This document shows positions 45,193-55,797 of a DNA stretch of 64,000 nucleotides, in pieces (position 1 is the first letter of the stretch; each line of letters opens with the position of its first letter). The translations under genes were made by a program, and so were the position numbers. The notes beneath the pieces were generated by a model. That model did no database searches, was not told the origin of the DNA, and saw only the letters and a list, made by a program, of their open reading frames with translations. Source of the stretch: Cotesia glomerata (taxonomy: Eukaryota > Arthropoda > Insecta > Hymenoptera > Braconidae); contig NC_058164.1 of NCBI RefSeq assembly GCF_020080835.1, positions 11,416,142 through 11,480,141 on the forward strand, in the 5' to 3' direction.

Positions 45193-46079
45193 CCAGCTCC
45201 CTCTGGGTATGGTTTCAGATAAAGTCCCATACCATTGCGGTAAGGTTTGAGGTATAATCCTCTACCTACAGCTATTTCCTCCATCTTCAAATTGTGACGT
45301 TTCTTTTCTACAAGTTGATTTTTAGCTGCGCTAGCATCGTTCACAGCTTTTGCAACACCTGCAGCTCCACCTGTCAGAGCACCAACAGCTGATAACCCTG
45401 CGAACAGGGGAATCAAGAATGGAAGTACTCCTCCAATTTTTGACGGAACTGGTAGAATACGAGGCAATCGAACATTTTTCTTCCCACCAGCTTTCTTGAC
45501 AGCCTTGCGGGCACCCTCAAGGGCTGTTTTAACTGGATCTCCACCAGGTTGCATAGACTTTTTAGCTCCATCAACAATCTGTCTTAGAGCAACATCTTTC
45601 TTCTTGGAAGTCTTGCGCTTGGCTGTCTTTCTTTTGGTCACCTTACGTTTGGTTATCTTACGCTTTGTCGTTTTTCGCTTGGTTGTCTTTCTTTCAATTG
45701 TCTTACGGTTAGTAATAGGTTTTTCTTTTTTAAGACCCATACCGAAACGTCTCTTTAACTTCATGATTTTATTTACACTCCAAGCAGCAGCTTTTTCACC
45801 AATAGCAGCGTCTCTCGCTTGAAATCTTTGCCACGCTTTCTCAGCAAGAATTTTATCAGCCTCGTGACGGGCTTCCAAATTTTCACGATTTTTTGAGTAA
45901 GCTATATCGTGTTCCTTACACGCAGCGTCCAAAGGATTTATACCTGAATCACCTCGAGCTAACCTCTTGGCTAACTTTGTACCCGGACCACAGTACTGAT
46001 AACCTGGTATGTGAAGTTCAAGTGGGAGCTTGTTGATTATATTGTTGAACAAACCTTTACCACGTCTGCTCTCAGACAT
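45168..46079 (-). CDS. PLA2-like virion protein with basic repeat
   Basis: 303 aa. YQYCGPGTKL (residues 27-36) is a calcium-loop motif and ACKEHDIAY (53-61) holds the catalytic His-Asp pair, as in parvovirus VP1-type phospholipase A2 domains. Then come a run of KRKTT-like pentads (about 127-161), a hydrophobic Ala/Gly-rich segment (VLPFLIPLFAGLSAVGALTG) that could meet a membrane, and two GLYLKPY motifs at the end. In such capsid proteins PLA2 acts on membranes during entry, and the basic part may bind DNA. These roles are inferred. It is the first gene of the minus-strand block. Confidence 0.85.
   Translation of the reverse strand: MSESRRGKGLFNNIINKLPLELHIPGYQYCGPGTKLAKRLARGDSGINPLDAACKEHDIAYSKNRENLEARHEADKILAEKAWQRFQARDAAIGEKAAAWSVNKIMKLKRRFGMGLKKEKPITNRKTIERKTTKRKTTKRKITKRKVTKRKTAKRKTSKKKDVALRQIVDGAKKSMQPGGDPVKTALEGARKAVKKAGGKKNVRLPRILPVPSKIGGVLPFLIPLFAGLSAVGALTGGAAGVAKAVNDASAAKNQLVEKKRHNLKMEEIAVGRGLYLKPYRNGMGLYLKPYPEGAGCKKSKNQ
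45174..45180 (-). promoter_or_regulatory. Candidate -1 frameshift heptamer A_AAA_AAC
   Basis: In the PLA2-like frame the codons read TCA AAA AAC CAG TAG. The heptamer is in the correct phase for -1 slippage, and the new frame is exactly the protease frame. The stop follows by one codon. A 10-nt palindrome GTAGAGCTAC lies just after; no strong stem was found by eye. Confidence 0.5.
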
Positions 46080-46156
46080 GTCACATCAAAGACTGACTTG
46101 CTAATCTATATAAGCTGGTATATATACCCCTTGAGTTCAGAATCTAATCAGCAGTC
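46080..46156. promoter_or_regulatory. Divergent promoter of the two virion blocks
   Basis: 77 bp separate the ATG at 46079 (minus) and the ATG at 46157 (plus). Within it are TATATAAG (46107-46114) and the palindrome GGTATATATACC (46117-46128), which can serve either strand. Confidence 0.6.
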
Positions 46157-46849
46157 ATGGACAACAAACCAAGAGCTCAGTTGCCAGTTATCAATTTTGA
46201 TCAAATTGTTCAAGGAACCGGTGTAAAAAAACTCAAACGACATGGTGCTTTACTTCCAAACAGTATCCGTGCAGTGTTTTGCGGACCATCAAACTGTGGA
46301 AAGACGAATGCTCTGCTGTCTCTTATTGTACATCCAAACGGTTTGAGGTTTGAGAATATATATCTTTACTCAAAGTCTCTTAACCAACCAAAGTATCAGT
46401 TTCTGGAGACACTGCTTAAACAGATTGATGGTATTGGATTCTTCACATTCAGTGAACATGAAGCTGTAATCAAGCCTGAAGATGCTAAGCCTAACTCCCT
46501 GATGATATTTGACGATGTTGCTTGTGAAAAACAGGATCACATCAAGGCTTTTTTCTGCATGGGTCGGCACAAGGATGTTGATAGCTTCTATCTCTGTCAA
46601 ACTTATACGCGAATACCCAAGCACCTGATTAGAGATAATGCAAATTTTCTCGTGCTGTTCCGTCAAGATGAAATGAATCTGAAGCATATTTATGATGATC
46701 ATGTCAATACGGACATGCCATACAACTCATTCAGAGATTTATGCTCGGTATGTTGGAATAAATATGGGTTTGTGGTAATAGATAGAGACAGTGAATTGAA
46801 CAGCGGCAGGTATCGAAAAGGATTCGACTGCTTCATTAGTATAAATTGA
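46157..46849 (+). CDS. FtsK/HerA-type genome packaging ATPase
   Basis: 230 aa. Walker A is GPSNCGKT (residues 43-50) and Walker B is LMIFDD (115-120). CQTYTRIPKHLIRDNANFLV follows, typical of A32-like packaging ATPases of Polintons and large DNA viruses. It would pump DNA into capsids. It is full length with no damage and heads the plus-strand block. Confidence 0.92.
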   Translation: MDNKPRAQLPVINFDQIVQGTGVKKLKRHGALLPNSIRAVFCGPSNCGKTNALLSLIVHPNGLRFENIYLYSKSLNQPKYQFLETLLKQIDGIGFFTFSEHEAVIKPEDAKPNSLMIFDDVACEKQDHIKAFFCMGRHKDVDSFYLCQTYTRIPKHLIRDNANFLVLFRQDEMNLKHIYDDHVNTDMPYNSFRDLCSVCWNKYGFVVIDRDSELNSGRYRKGFDCFISIN

Positions 46850-46900
46850 GATACTTTAGAGTGTGATAGTCATACATGCTGTAGACTTTAACCTGTCAAC

Positions 46901-47806
46901 ATGAAGCCTGAAGAAATTTCAAAGCAGAAGGATATTCTGCATCAGATATCTCAAGCCAGCGATGCCATCCGACGAAAGCACAGGATGTTGAAGTTGGGTA
47001 AAGATACAGCTGAAAAAGCCATGGAGGAAATGTTTAAGCCTATTGTAACACCACTCCAGAGTATAGTTGAAAGTTCAAAGCTGAAAGAAGAAAATATTAA
47101 AAAAGAAGAGGTTGAAAACCAGCACGTTGAAAAATCTTTATATGTTGATCCAGACGACTACAACAGTTTAATATCAGATGATGAAAGTTCATTTGACAAT
47201 ACAGCACATGCTATCACTCAGCTACCGCCATCAACAAGTACTCCAACTCGTAAAAATTCTCTTCTCACTAATTATTTACAACGTTTAAGTAAAAAACACA
47301 AAGATATTGATATGAGATATGGTGTACGCAGAAAGCATGGTGAAATGTATATGGGTGATTCACCTATTTCATTTGCAAATGATACAATAAGTGTCAAAGA
47401 AAGAAATTATCCAATAACTCCTGGGTTGCTGGAATTATTATTTAGAAAATCACCAGATGATGCACTCATCACCCCAGATGATGAGAACAAGTACTTGGAT
47501 ATAATTCAACATACCAAAACTCATAGGAAAAATTATGATCCAAATCGTACCATTTATGAAGACACAACAATCAAGTTCAATAAATACATTGCTGATTTTA
47601 TCACCAAGTTCGGTAAAGGGTTACCAAAATATATGATTGCAAGAAAACAGAGATTACCAATGGACTATGTTTACTGGGATGATCCAAATGAACTAGTTGA
47701 TCGTTTGCGACTACTGATGGCATCTCAAGCTGCTGGAAATCCAAGTCACACGAATGAAATTATGTCAATTATTGAAGAGCTTAGGGAGGCTGGGGTTATA
47801 TATTAA
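46901..47806 (+). CDS. DUF8207-like Polinton protein
   Basis: 301 aa. The N-terminal half is helical and charged, with an acidic linker (DPDDYNSLISDDESS). The C-terminal half has YGVRRKHGEMYMGDSPI, ITPGLLELLFRKSPDD and the ending YWDDPNELVDRLRLLMASQA followed by EIMSIIEELREAGVI. I recognise this C-terminal half as the family common in insect Polintons that carries a DUF8207 label. Function unknown. It lies between the ATPase and a fibre-like gene. Confidence 0.7.
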   Translation: MKPEEISKQKDILHQISQASDAIRRKHRMLKLGKDTAEKAMEEMFKPIVTPLQSIVESSKLKEENIKKEEVENQHVEKSLYVDPDDYNSLISDDESSFDNTAHAITQLPPSTSTPTRKNSLLTNYLQRLSKKHKDIDMRYGVRRKHGEMYMGDSPISFANDTISVKERNYPITPGLLELLFRKSPDDALITPDDENKYLDIIQHTKTHRKNYDPNRTIYEDTTIKFNKYIADFITKFGKGLPKYMIARKQRLPMDYVYWDDPNELVDRLRLLMASQAAGNPSHTNEIMSIIEELREAGVIY

Positions 47807-47860
47807 AAGCTTCTAGAAAATTACATCATTCACACACCGACAGTCAAAGTGTTCACAACT

Positions 47861-48247
47861 ATGAGTATCGATATATTTGGACGTTCACTGGACAATGACA
47901 AGTCAGTTCAACGAGGACCAGCTGGTAGAGGTTTTAATGTAACTTCTGATGGAAACTATAACATTGAGAATAAAAGGTTGTGCAATCTCGGAAATCCTTC
48001 AAATGAATATGATGCAGCAACAGTGCAATTTGTACTGAGACAGATGTCTGAACTGAATAAAAGTATAGACAGTGAACAGAAAGAGATTATTTCACATTTA
48101 CACTCTGAAATAGTAACACTGACAGCTACTGTGATAAATTTGCAGACGGCTATTGAGGAAGTTAAAGCAGTACTTTCCTCTCACCGGAATACTATCAAAT
48201 ATCTTACTGAGAAACTCAATGAACGACAAAAAGGAAGTGATAGCTGA
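47861..48247 (+). CDS. Small fibre-like coiled-coil protein
   Basis: 128 aa from ATG at 47861 (MSIDIFGRSL). The first 50 residues have GPAGRGFNVTSDGNYNIENK followed by RLCNLGNPSNEYDAATVQFV, a pattern like tail-fibre shaft ends. The rest is a coiled coil (heptads through ELNKSIDSEQKEIISHLHSE). It may be a trimeric spike; that is inference. Its end overlaps the integrase start by 29 nt. Confidence 0.6.
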   Translation: MSIDIFGRSLDNDKSVQRGPAGRGFNVTSDGNYNIENKRLCNLGNPSNEYDAATVQFVLRQMSELNKSIDSEQKEIISHLHSEIVTLTATVINLQTAIEEVKAVLSSHRNTIKYLTEKLNERQKGSDS

Positions 48248-49145
48248 AGAGCTTCACAAACCAGCTCGTAGAAACTATAAACGTCGTCATGTTGATATCA
48301 GAGGTCTTGATGAGACTTGGCAAGCTGACTTGGTTGAGATGATTCCATATGCAACAGTTAATAAAGGATACAAGTATCTGCTTACAATCATAGATATATT
48401 TTCAAAGTATGCCTGGGCAGTTCCAATTAAGTCTAAAAGTGGTGTAGATGTCACTAGTGCTATGAAGTCTGTACTCGAGCAAGGTCGTGTCCCTAAGAAT
48501 CTTCATGTTGATCAGGGTAAAGAGTTTTACAACAAAGAATTCAAAGATCTGATGAAGCAGCACAAGATAAATCTGTATTCAACATTCAGCAATCTCAAAG
48601 CATCCATATGTGAACATTTCAATAGAACAATTAAGACTAAAATGTGGCGAGAGTTTACAGCTCGTGGTAGCTACAAGTGGACCGATATACTTGATGACTT
48701 GGTGAATACTTACAATAACACCAAACACAGTACCATCAAAATGAAACCTGCCGATGTTACCGCTGCTCAGGAGAAACAACTATTGGAAAATATATATCAA
48801 CCACTGAAAACCAAATCGAAGCAGAAGCAGAAGTTCAAAGTTGGAGACAAAGTCCGAATCAGCAAGTACAAGCATGTTTTTGACAAAGGATACACACCAA
48901 ATTGGACAACAGAAATCTTCACAATCAAGTCGGTGCAGAATACGAATCCAACGACGTACAAGCTTGTGGACTATCAGGATCAACCAATCGAAGGTGGATT
49001 TTACAACGAAGAACTCAGCAAAGTCAAATATCCAGATGTATATCTTGTTGAAAAAGTAATTAAGAAACGTGGAAATAAATACTATGTTAAATGGTTAGGT
49101 TTTGATACTAAACATAATAGTTGGATCAATAAATCTGATATGTAA
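48219..49145 (+). CDS. Retroviral-type integrase with chromodomain
   Basis: 308 aa from ATG at 48219 (MNDKKEVIAEE). The frame extends upstream over the previous gene without need. Catalytic residues are Asp in WQADLVEM, Asp in HVDQGKEF and Glu in KASICEHFNR, with 33 residues between the second Asp and the Glu. A FKVGDKVRISKYKHVF SH3-like segment follows, then a C-terminal chromodomain (VEKVIKKRGNKYYVKWLGFD). It inserts the element and makes 6-bp duplications. The chromodomain may guide it to modified chromatin. No zinc HHCC domain is visible. Confidence 0.92.
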   Translation: MNDKKEVIAEELHKPARRNYKRRHVDIRGLDETWQADLVEMIPYATVNKGYKYLLTIIDIFSKYAWAVPIKSKSGVDVTSAMKSVLEQGRVPKNLHVDQGKEFYNKEFKDLMKQHKINLYSTFSNLKASICEHFNRTIKTKMWREFTARGSYKWTDILDDLVNTYNNTKHSTIKMKPADVTAAQEKQLLENIYQPLKTKSKQKQKFKVGDKVRISKYKHVFDKGYTPNWTTEIFTIKSVQNTNPTTYKLVDYQDQPIEGGFYNEELSKVKYPDVYLVEKVIKKRGNKYYVKWLGFDTKHNSWINKSDM

Positions 49146-49284
49146 AACACAAAATTATATTTACATTGTTTTTTTTTACAAATCCTTAATACATAAATTC
49201 TTAAAAATATATTTACATTGTTTTTTAATATTACTAATTTTTTTGTCTTTTATTATTATTTTTATCGTTATCTTCTACAAGTTT

Positions 49285-52200
49285 TCATTTCTTAAAATCT
49301 AAGGATCCTTTATAACCCCAAGGCACAGTATCAGTGCTTGCTTCAATGAGTTGACGTTTATCGTCAGCCCAACTGAGAGCAAGTTTCTCTTGTTTTATTG
49401 TGTGTACTTGATGTTTTTTACTTTTGATCATGTACTGCTCTTTTCTTAACAATACATTTTCAAAAAGACATTTCTTGAAATCATCAAACGTGATAGTCTT
49501 CAAGGCTGATCCACCGATACCTTTTGCCCGTTTCTTTATCCTGTCTTTTTCCTTCTCAGGATCGTGGATTTCGAAGGCATACAATTTGGCTCTGAGACCC
49601 ACGAACTCGGACATGATTTTTCCATTGTTTGTGTCAGTGTACAATAATTTTGAATCTTTTTCATAATTTTTTATCACATAATTGTAGTGAAAGTCATAGA
49701 TATAAGTTTTTGATAAATCTAATATACTAAATCCTACATATATTGGTTTGTTGAAGCAAACTGTTACTTGTTTTAGTTCAACTATAACCATATCTTCATC
49801 AAAAATAGTGAGATTATGAAAGTTTGGTCTGCATACTAGATCGGATACATTGTATCGCCCTTGCCACTTAGTTCTCAAATATACATCTTTATATTTTCGT
49901 ACATTTTCCATCGTCTTTCCGAAAACCGCATTATTCATTAATTTATAAAAGTTTTTTTCAAATTCATTCTTAGCTAGTTTCCGGCATGCAGTATTTTTAT
50001 CAATATATGATTTGAGCCAGTCTGATTGCTCAAATTTTAAGACCCGATGTATTTTCTTAAGAACTAAACCTAAATCTAAACCTTGTTTCAAATTCTTATA
50101 ATGAATAACATAATTATTTTTATCGTACAGAGTTGTCGTGAGTTTTTGTTGCTTGCTACCAGGTGGTACAAAATGTTCTGGGCATAAAGGTAGATCTTTG
50201 TGTAGATCATGTAATTTCTCAGGATAGTGTAGATCTACGTCAAGGATGTAGCCTACACTTTCATCATCATTGAAAAACTGATCTACATCATCTACATTTT
50301 CAACCCATTCAAATTTACCCTTGGGTAAAGACATACTCATCCCAGCACCATATAAATTATTTACATCATAATACATCAGGTATGTTTCAGGGTTGTTTGA
50401 ATCAAAATCTTTACCCATGTACCGGTTGTTAGCTTCAGCGTGTCTATTAGCACACATCGATACCCCACCACGTACACCCTTTTCAATGAAAAGAAGCATC
50501 TCAGGATCAGTTAGCAGTTCAAGTTCTACACCAGTATGCTTTAACATTGCTGAGTTCGAAAGGCCTGGTGCTGTATGAAAATGTAGAGCATCTAGATTGT
50601 ATGTTTTAAAGCAACTACGTCTAAAGTTTTCAAAGACATCAGCCAAGAGAAGGACATCAGTCTTTAAGTATAAGTCCGAGTACTCTCCAAGCGTATTAAT
50701 ATTAAATTCATTCCAAACTACTTGAGCAAAAGCATAATCATCATCAGAAATAGTTGAGTTTGTTAATTTTGAATAAAATGAAACCTGGTCAGGTAACTGT
50801 TTCTCGTCTAGTCTGTCAATGCTGTCAATGTACTCATACGGAAATACACCCTTACGTATTGCTAATTTGAATTTATCAGGGTCAGGGTAGTGTAGTCGCG
50901 TAATCTGTTTGTCTTTGTCATCGAGGTATGAAGCTAATTTTTCTAAGCTGGAGGCCATAAATCTAAAAGAGTCAATAAATCTTAAAGAGACTGAAGTATT
51001 TTTAACTGATTTTGTGAAAGAAATGTAACGCTCTTTATTGATTGGTAACAATGAAATTTCACCTTCAAATACTGTAGCTAAGGATTTAATTATGAAGTGT
51101 GAGTCATAGCCAGATAAATTATGAAAGACAACTGGGATAATTGTAGATTTCTGATAATTAACATTACATGATTTATGAGCAGCATCTCTGTAGTTACCGG
51201 TAAAGTGACAATGATCATAGACTTTATCTGTCGTAGAAGTGATTGGTTTCTCGCAAATATGACACAAAGTTGCCTGGTTGTGTCTATCTTGTTGCTCTTT
51301 CGTTAAGGGTTTCATTTTTATAGAGTTCTTTAGAATTTGTTCAAAGTCCAGAGCTAATGACTCTAATTGTTTAGCAAACCAGTTGATGCAATCAGGAGAA
51401 CGGTTTAATTGGAATCTAGACAGTGTGTTATCATAGCTGCAATGTACATAGTAAGCAATACTGTGTGGAACATGTTTATGAACTATCTTTTCATCATCTC
51501 CCGAGGGTTCGAGTGTGCATTCAAGATCCGCGTAAACTACAAACGGTACAGTATCTTTGGACTTAAAATCTTTGAATTTCAATATTTTATTTTTTTCACT
51601 AGGAAAATCCATGCGGACTTTGTTAGTTTTAAAACAATCTACTCGGTGCTCTAAATAACATTTTTGAAGTTTAAAATGATTCAAACAACGATCACAAAAG
51701 TACAATCTATGTTTACCTAGAGATATCTGACTTTTAATTAGTCCGGAAAGATTATGTATCAATGCAAAGTGATAGACTGACTCAATATTATCTAAATTAT
51801 CGGTATAATTTACACTTTTTTTAATCATTAATAAATGAATCGTCGGTATTTCTGACTCGAAGTTACTTAAATATAATGGGATAATAGTACTTTTTTCAGA
51901 CTTTTTACCCGTGAATTCTGAATCTATACCATATACATTAATGCTAAGATCATTCATTTTTTCGAATTTTGGTACATCATTAAGTTTAATTGGAAATTGA
52001 ATACCTTCATAATTTGATCTGACGCTGAAGTGACGATAACTTGTAGGATCAGCCGGAACCAATACTGGTGGATGCAAGGCAGCGTTGACACACCACAGGA
52101 AGCAGAACTCATCATTGTTTTTGATGTTCGTAACCGCATGCTTCCTGATAATATCCTGCGGCAATCTGACGAAGGTGGAGTTCCAAGCAGACTCCATCCG

Positions 52201-52823
52201 GAACCCTCATGTTCAAAATCTTCAATTCGTTGCTTCAGCTTCTCATACACATGCTCAGTGTACCAATCCTGAAGAGATGTCGCAGGGAGAATCTCACGGC
52301 TTTTGGTGATGAAAGATTTTCGTTCTTCTATGTCTTGTTGATGTTTCCGGAATGTACAAAAGAATTCTACGTTGACTTTGAACCCTGCCAGATCTTTCAA
52401 GACACTCTGCACCTTGTTGATGATAATGTCCCGTGAGGCCTGGAGAAATGATGCTGGATCTTTGTGACCTTGGTTGATAACACATCCAGTCTGGATGTTA
52501 CCAGCAAAAGCATTTTCCAAATCCCGCCATTCAACTCCTTGATTATTTGCGAGGGTTCCACCAACTACTTGGTTACCAAGTCTGGAGAACTGATCAGCAA
52601 ACCAGTTAAGTTGGTTGATGTGTGCTTGAACACTTCTTCTGACTTGGATTGATGTTCCAGGATCCAGTAATATTGTGTTGAAGTACTCAATGGTATCGTT
52701 GCACACTCGTGAACACCTTTGACGATGTTCATCAGTAAGCTGCTCTCCCAACAGATCAGCATATGAGACTGCAATAGTGTCTACCAAGTCTTTTAGAGCC
52801 TCTATGAGGTTATGTTGTGCCAT
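49285..52823 (-). pseudogene. Protein-primed DNA polymerase B, damaged
   Basis: The N-terminal part is 52823 to about 52195 (MAQHNLIEAL...EHEGSGW). The main part continues in the -1 frame to 49285 (970 aa). The main part has exonuclease motifs VYADLECT (residues 222-229), [10 protein letters not shown] (359-368) and [12 protein letters not shown] (511-522). It has a Cys/His insert (CHICEKPI...[10 protein letters not shown], 312-334), polymerase motif [10 protein letters not shown] and motif [10 protein letters not shown]. Motif C reads YTDTNNGK and then [11 protein letters not shown], so the second catalytic Asp and some tens of residues are gone. Replication activity is probably lost; the terminal promoter at 53165 would drive it. 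Confidence 0.9.
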
Positions 52824-52869
52824 TTTGAGAAGATAAACACTTCACTACTGTCTATTTACACAATATTGT

Positions 52870-52960
52870 AGGTTATGTACACTGTTGATAGGTTATATAC
52901 ACTTTTTAGAGGTTATATACACTGTTTATAGGTTATGTACACTTTTGAAGGTTAGGTACA
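52870..52960. repeat. 20-bp tandem repeat upstream of the polymerase
   Basis: Four to five units like AGGTTATGTACACTGTTGAT with a 20-bp period, about 45-140 bp upstream of the polymerase ATG. Possibly regulatory. Confidence 0.7.
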
Positions 52961-53164
52961 AAATAGTTTATACATACGCTGAATTTACACGAGACTATAG
53001 TTTTTGCACACAATAGTTTTTGCACAATGGACTACAGTTTATGCACACTGGACTATACTCGCGTACTTCACTATATTTTATAATGCTGAATACTGTTTAA
53101 TCATGAGAGATGTTTCACTGGAGACATGTACTTCGTTTTTGTGAAGTACGCTCTCGCTGAGCTG

Positions 53165-53172
53165 CTTATATA
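53165..53172 (-). promoter_or_regulatory. TATA box in right terminal repeat, facing the polymerase
   Basis: Mirror image of the left TATATAAG. It lies about 340 bp upstream of the polymerase ATG at 52823. Confidence 0.55.
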
Positions 53173-53479
53173 GGCAGAAAATACTGCGCAGTTACCCACA
53201 CTCCTCTACCTCAAAACCGGTTTGATGACGTCATCTACTGCGCAGTAAGAAAATTCTAGAACAAAATGAGTCATCTACTACGTAGTTAGGAATAGAACAA
53301 AGAGAACTACGCAGTTACCGTGACCTTAAACAGGTTCAGACCTGTCGGATGACGTCATCTACTACGCAGTTACAAGTAATGAAAGCTACCACCAGATGGC
53401 GTTGCGTGAAATCCTTCTCGCATGTACTCCACATACATACAGTTTGAATATATTAATCTTTTCAGAATATAAACAATGA

Positions 53480-53532
53480 AATGCACCTGTGATCTAAGCA
53501 ACTATTGGTGATGCTGAGATCACAGGTGCATT
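53480..53532. other. Hairpin in right terminal repeat
   Basis: Same 16-bp stem and loop as at 38204-38256, in inverted orientation. Confidence 0.8.
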
Positions 53533-55730
53533 TTTTAACAAAATGGCGGATAGCAGACACCAAATGGCGGATTCAAAATGGCGGATAGCAGCCACCAGAT
53601 GGCGGATTTCAGATAGCAGATGGCGGATAGCAGCCACCAGATAGCGAATTCAAAATGGCGGATAGCAGCCACCAGATGGCGGATAGCAGAATTTAAAAAT
53701 GGCGGGAAAATGGCGAGAAAATTCACCACCAGCGCCACTTATAACCTCGATAAAAACCTCGTCCATAACCTGAAAATGTCGGTAAAAACATGTCATCCAT
53801 ATCCACAGTTGGCAACACCTACTGTCGGTAAAACAGGTCACCCATATCTACGGATGGTACTTAGCATGGACACGAACCCACAAATCTGTTTTACCGACGG
53901 AGCCAGACCCCCCAGACACACTACTATTCAAATTTCATCATTTTTAATACTTTTCAATTAGTATTTTCAATCAAGGGTAGGCTACGAGAGATTGAGATAG
54001 ATATAGAGTGTCAGGAGTATTAGGATAAATGTAAGGTTTATTATTCTTCACCGAGCCTAAAAATTATTTAATATTTTAATGGGCTTGTTCAAGTTTACTA
54101 AGTTCTTCGATGGACTGAGCTAAGATTAGTATAACTTGCATTGTTTTTTTTTATAGATATTCTTTAGAGAGAATGTAGTCACTTTTAGTTTTTGGTACAT
54201 GATCTGCTAATATCTCCCAAGAGCTTAGTAAACTTGAACGAGCCCAATATAAACAATTATATTACATATATTACATTAAGTCTCTATATTTTCACATTGA
54301 ACAAATGACACGAGAGGTGTATAGTAACTGAAATAGGAAACAAATGCTCTAGTTTTAATTTGATTTATATATCTTTAGGGTCATAATTTACAAGTAGGGT
54401 CAACCCCATTTTGGGCCATAACTAAGTGAAAAATTACAACCTTTTAATTTTTTTTTATTCTGCTTATTTCTACGGCGCATTTAAGATGAAAATGTCGTGA
54501 AAGAAAAAAAAATGATTTTGATAGTTTTTTTGCCTTCGAAAGGAAAAAATTTTGACTTTCATTTTTTTGGATAAAATTTCTATTTGATCTTTTTTTTGAT
54601 GTGTTAGATATATTTTTTTTTTAAAAGTACATAAAAAAAATGAACAATTTGAAAAAAAAAATTGTTTAATTTGATAAGAAAAAAAAATTAACATGGCTTA
54701 GCTTGAGTTGATCCCACTTATAAATAATAACCATCTTTGGAAAACAGCGTCAATTACTGTTTTTGATCTGGTAGTTTTTGGCATAATTATAAAATTAAGA
54801 AAATTAAAATATTCACACAAATAAAAATGCATCAACAATCAACACGCTTGCTTTTTATTAAAGCTTACTCATACGCAGGCGCAAACACATATATTAAACA
54901 CATACTAACATAACACGTAGAACGCTCGGACCTGGAGCAAGATATAGATATAGATATACTGACTATCCCCCTACACAGGAGCATACATATGGACAATGTT
55001 TAGTAGACGATAGTGGAGATGCTACGAAGAATCGCGCAAAGAGGAGACCGAGAACGTCTAATGTGTTCTATCTCATTCTTTTGCCGGCTGAACCCTATAC
55101 ATTTATGTGTTTGTGTCTCTATGGACTTATTTTTTCGTTTCATCGAGTTTAAAATCACAACGATTCTAAAGAAGTTTCACTTAAAAAATAATCGATTTTT
55201 TTGACCCACCCTAGTCTATAGAGAAAATGACAAGAAAATGTAGGTTGAAATCACATGATGAAAAGGTACATTCGAAACCATTGACTCGCCTGCGGCCGGA
55301 TCTACACTCCCGTTCCCGTGATGGACCACGCAACTTTCATCCGCCCGTAAACCAAGCAAAGAGGATGCGCAAGTAGTAATAGTAAGGCATGCTACCCCAA
55401 CTGGTACATTTACTCTAACAGTTGTCATGGTAACAGACGCATCATTCCCACTACTATTCTATGCGTATGTGTCACATACAAACTACGTGTGTTCATTCCA
55501 AACGATTCCCCTTGCGGTTAGATATCTCTACATTTATATGTAAGCATTTGCAAACTCAATATTACCAAGTTTTAAAATGCAGATGTGTTGCGTTATTATT
55601 CCCTTTAAAAATATTTACATTAAGAATCAAATATATTTTTTATTTATATTGCTTTTCGTCAATTATTTTTTATACTATGAATTTTATTTTTTATTTTTTT
55701 ACTCGGTTACTTTATTTTTAATGTATATCA

Positions 55731-55732
<2 letters not shown>

Positions 55733-55787
<55 letters not shown>
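55733..55787. repeat. (TA)n microsatellite
   Basis: About 27 TA units. The Tyr/Ile ORF across it is an artefact. Confidence 0.9.

Positions 55788-55797
<10 letters not shown>

Larger units (their letters stand above)
37740..53925. mobile_element. Polinton/Maverick, 16,186 bp
   Basis: The ends are AGTAGTG... and ...CACTACT, and the 6-bp ATTCAA is duplicated exactly at 37734-37739 and 53926-53931. AG-type ends and 6-bp duplications are diagnostic. It has terminal inverted repeats of about 0.8 kb and the full Polinton core: integrase, packaging ATPase, adenain-like protease, major and minor capsid proteins and protein-primed DNA polymerase B. The polymerase is damaged and most other genes are open. 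Confidence 0.97.
53113..53925. repeat. Polinton right terminal inverted repeat
   Basis: Inverted partner of 37740-38617 with the same order of parts. The minisatellite is shorter here (53543-53712). TATATAAG on the minus strand (53165-53172) faces the polymerase gene. Confidence 0.9.

Noticed and set aside
52195..52215. Programmed frameshift at the polymerase N-terminus
   Set aside because: No slippery heptamer is present at the change of frame, and the gene is already damaged at motif C, so a mutation is simpler.
37740..53925. Free virus genome rather than an integrated element
   Set aside because: The exact 6-bp duplication and flanking repeat DNA show chromosomal integration. Capsid genes mean it could form particles, but nothing here shows it.
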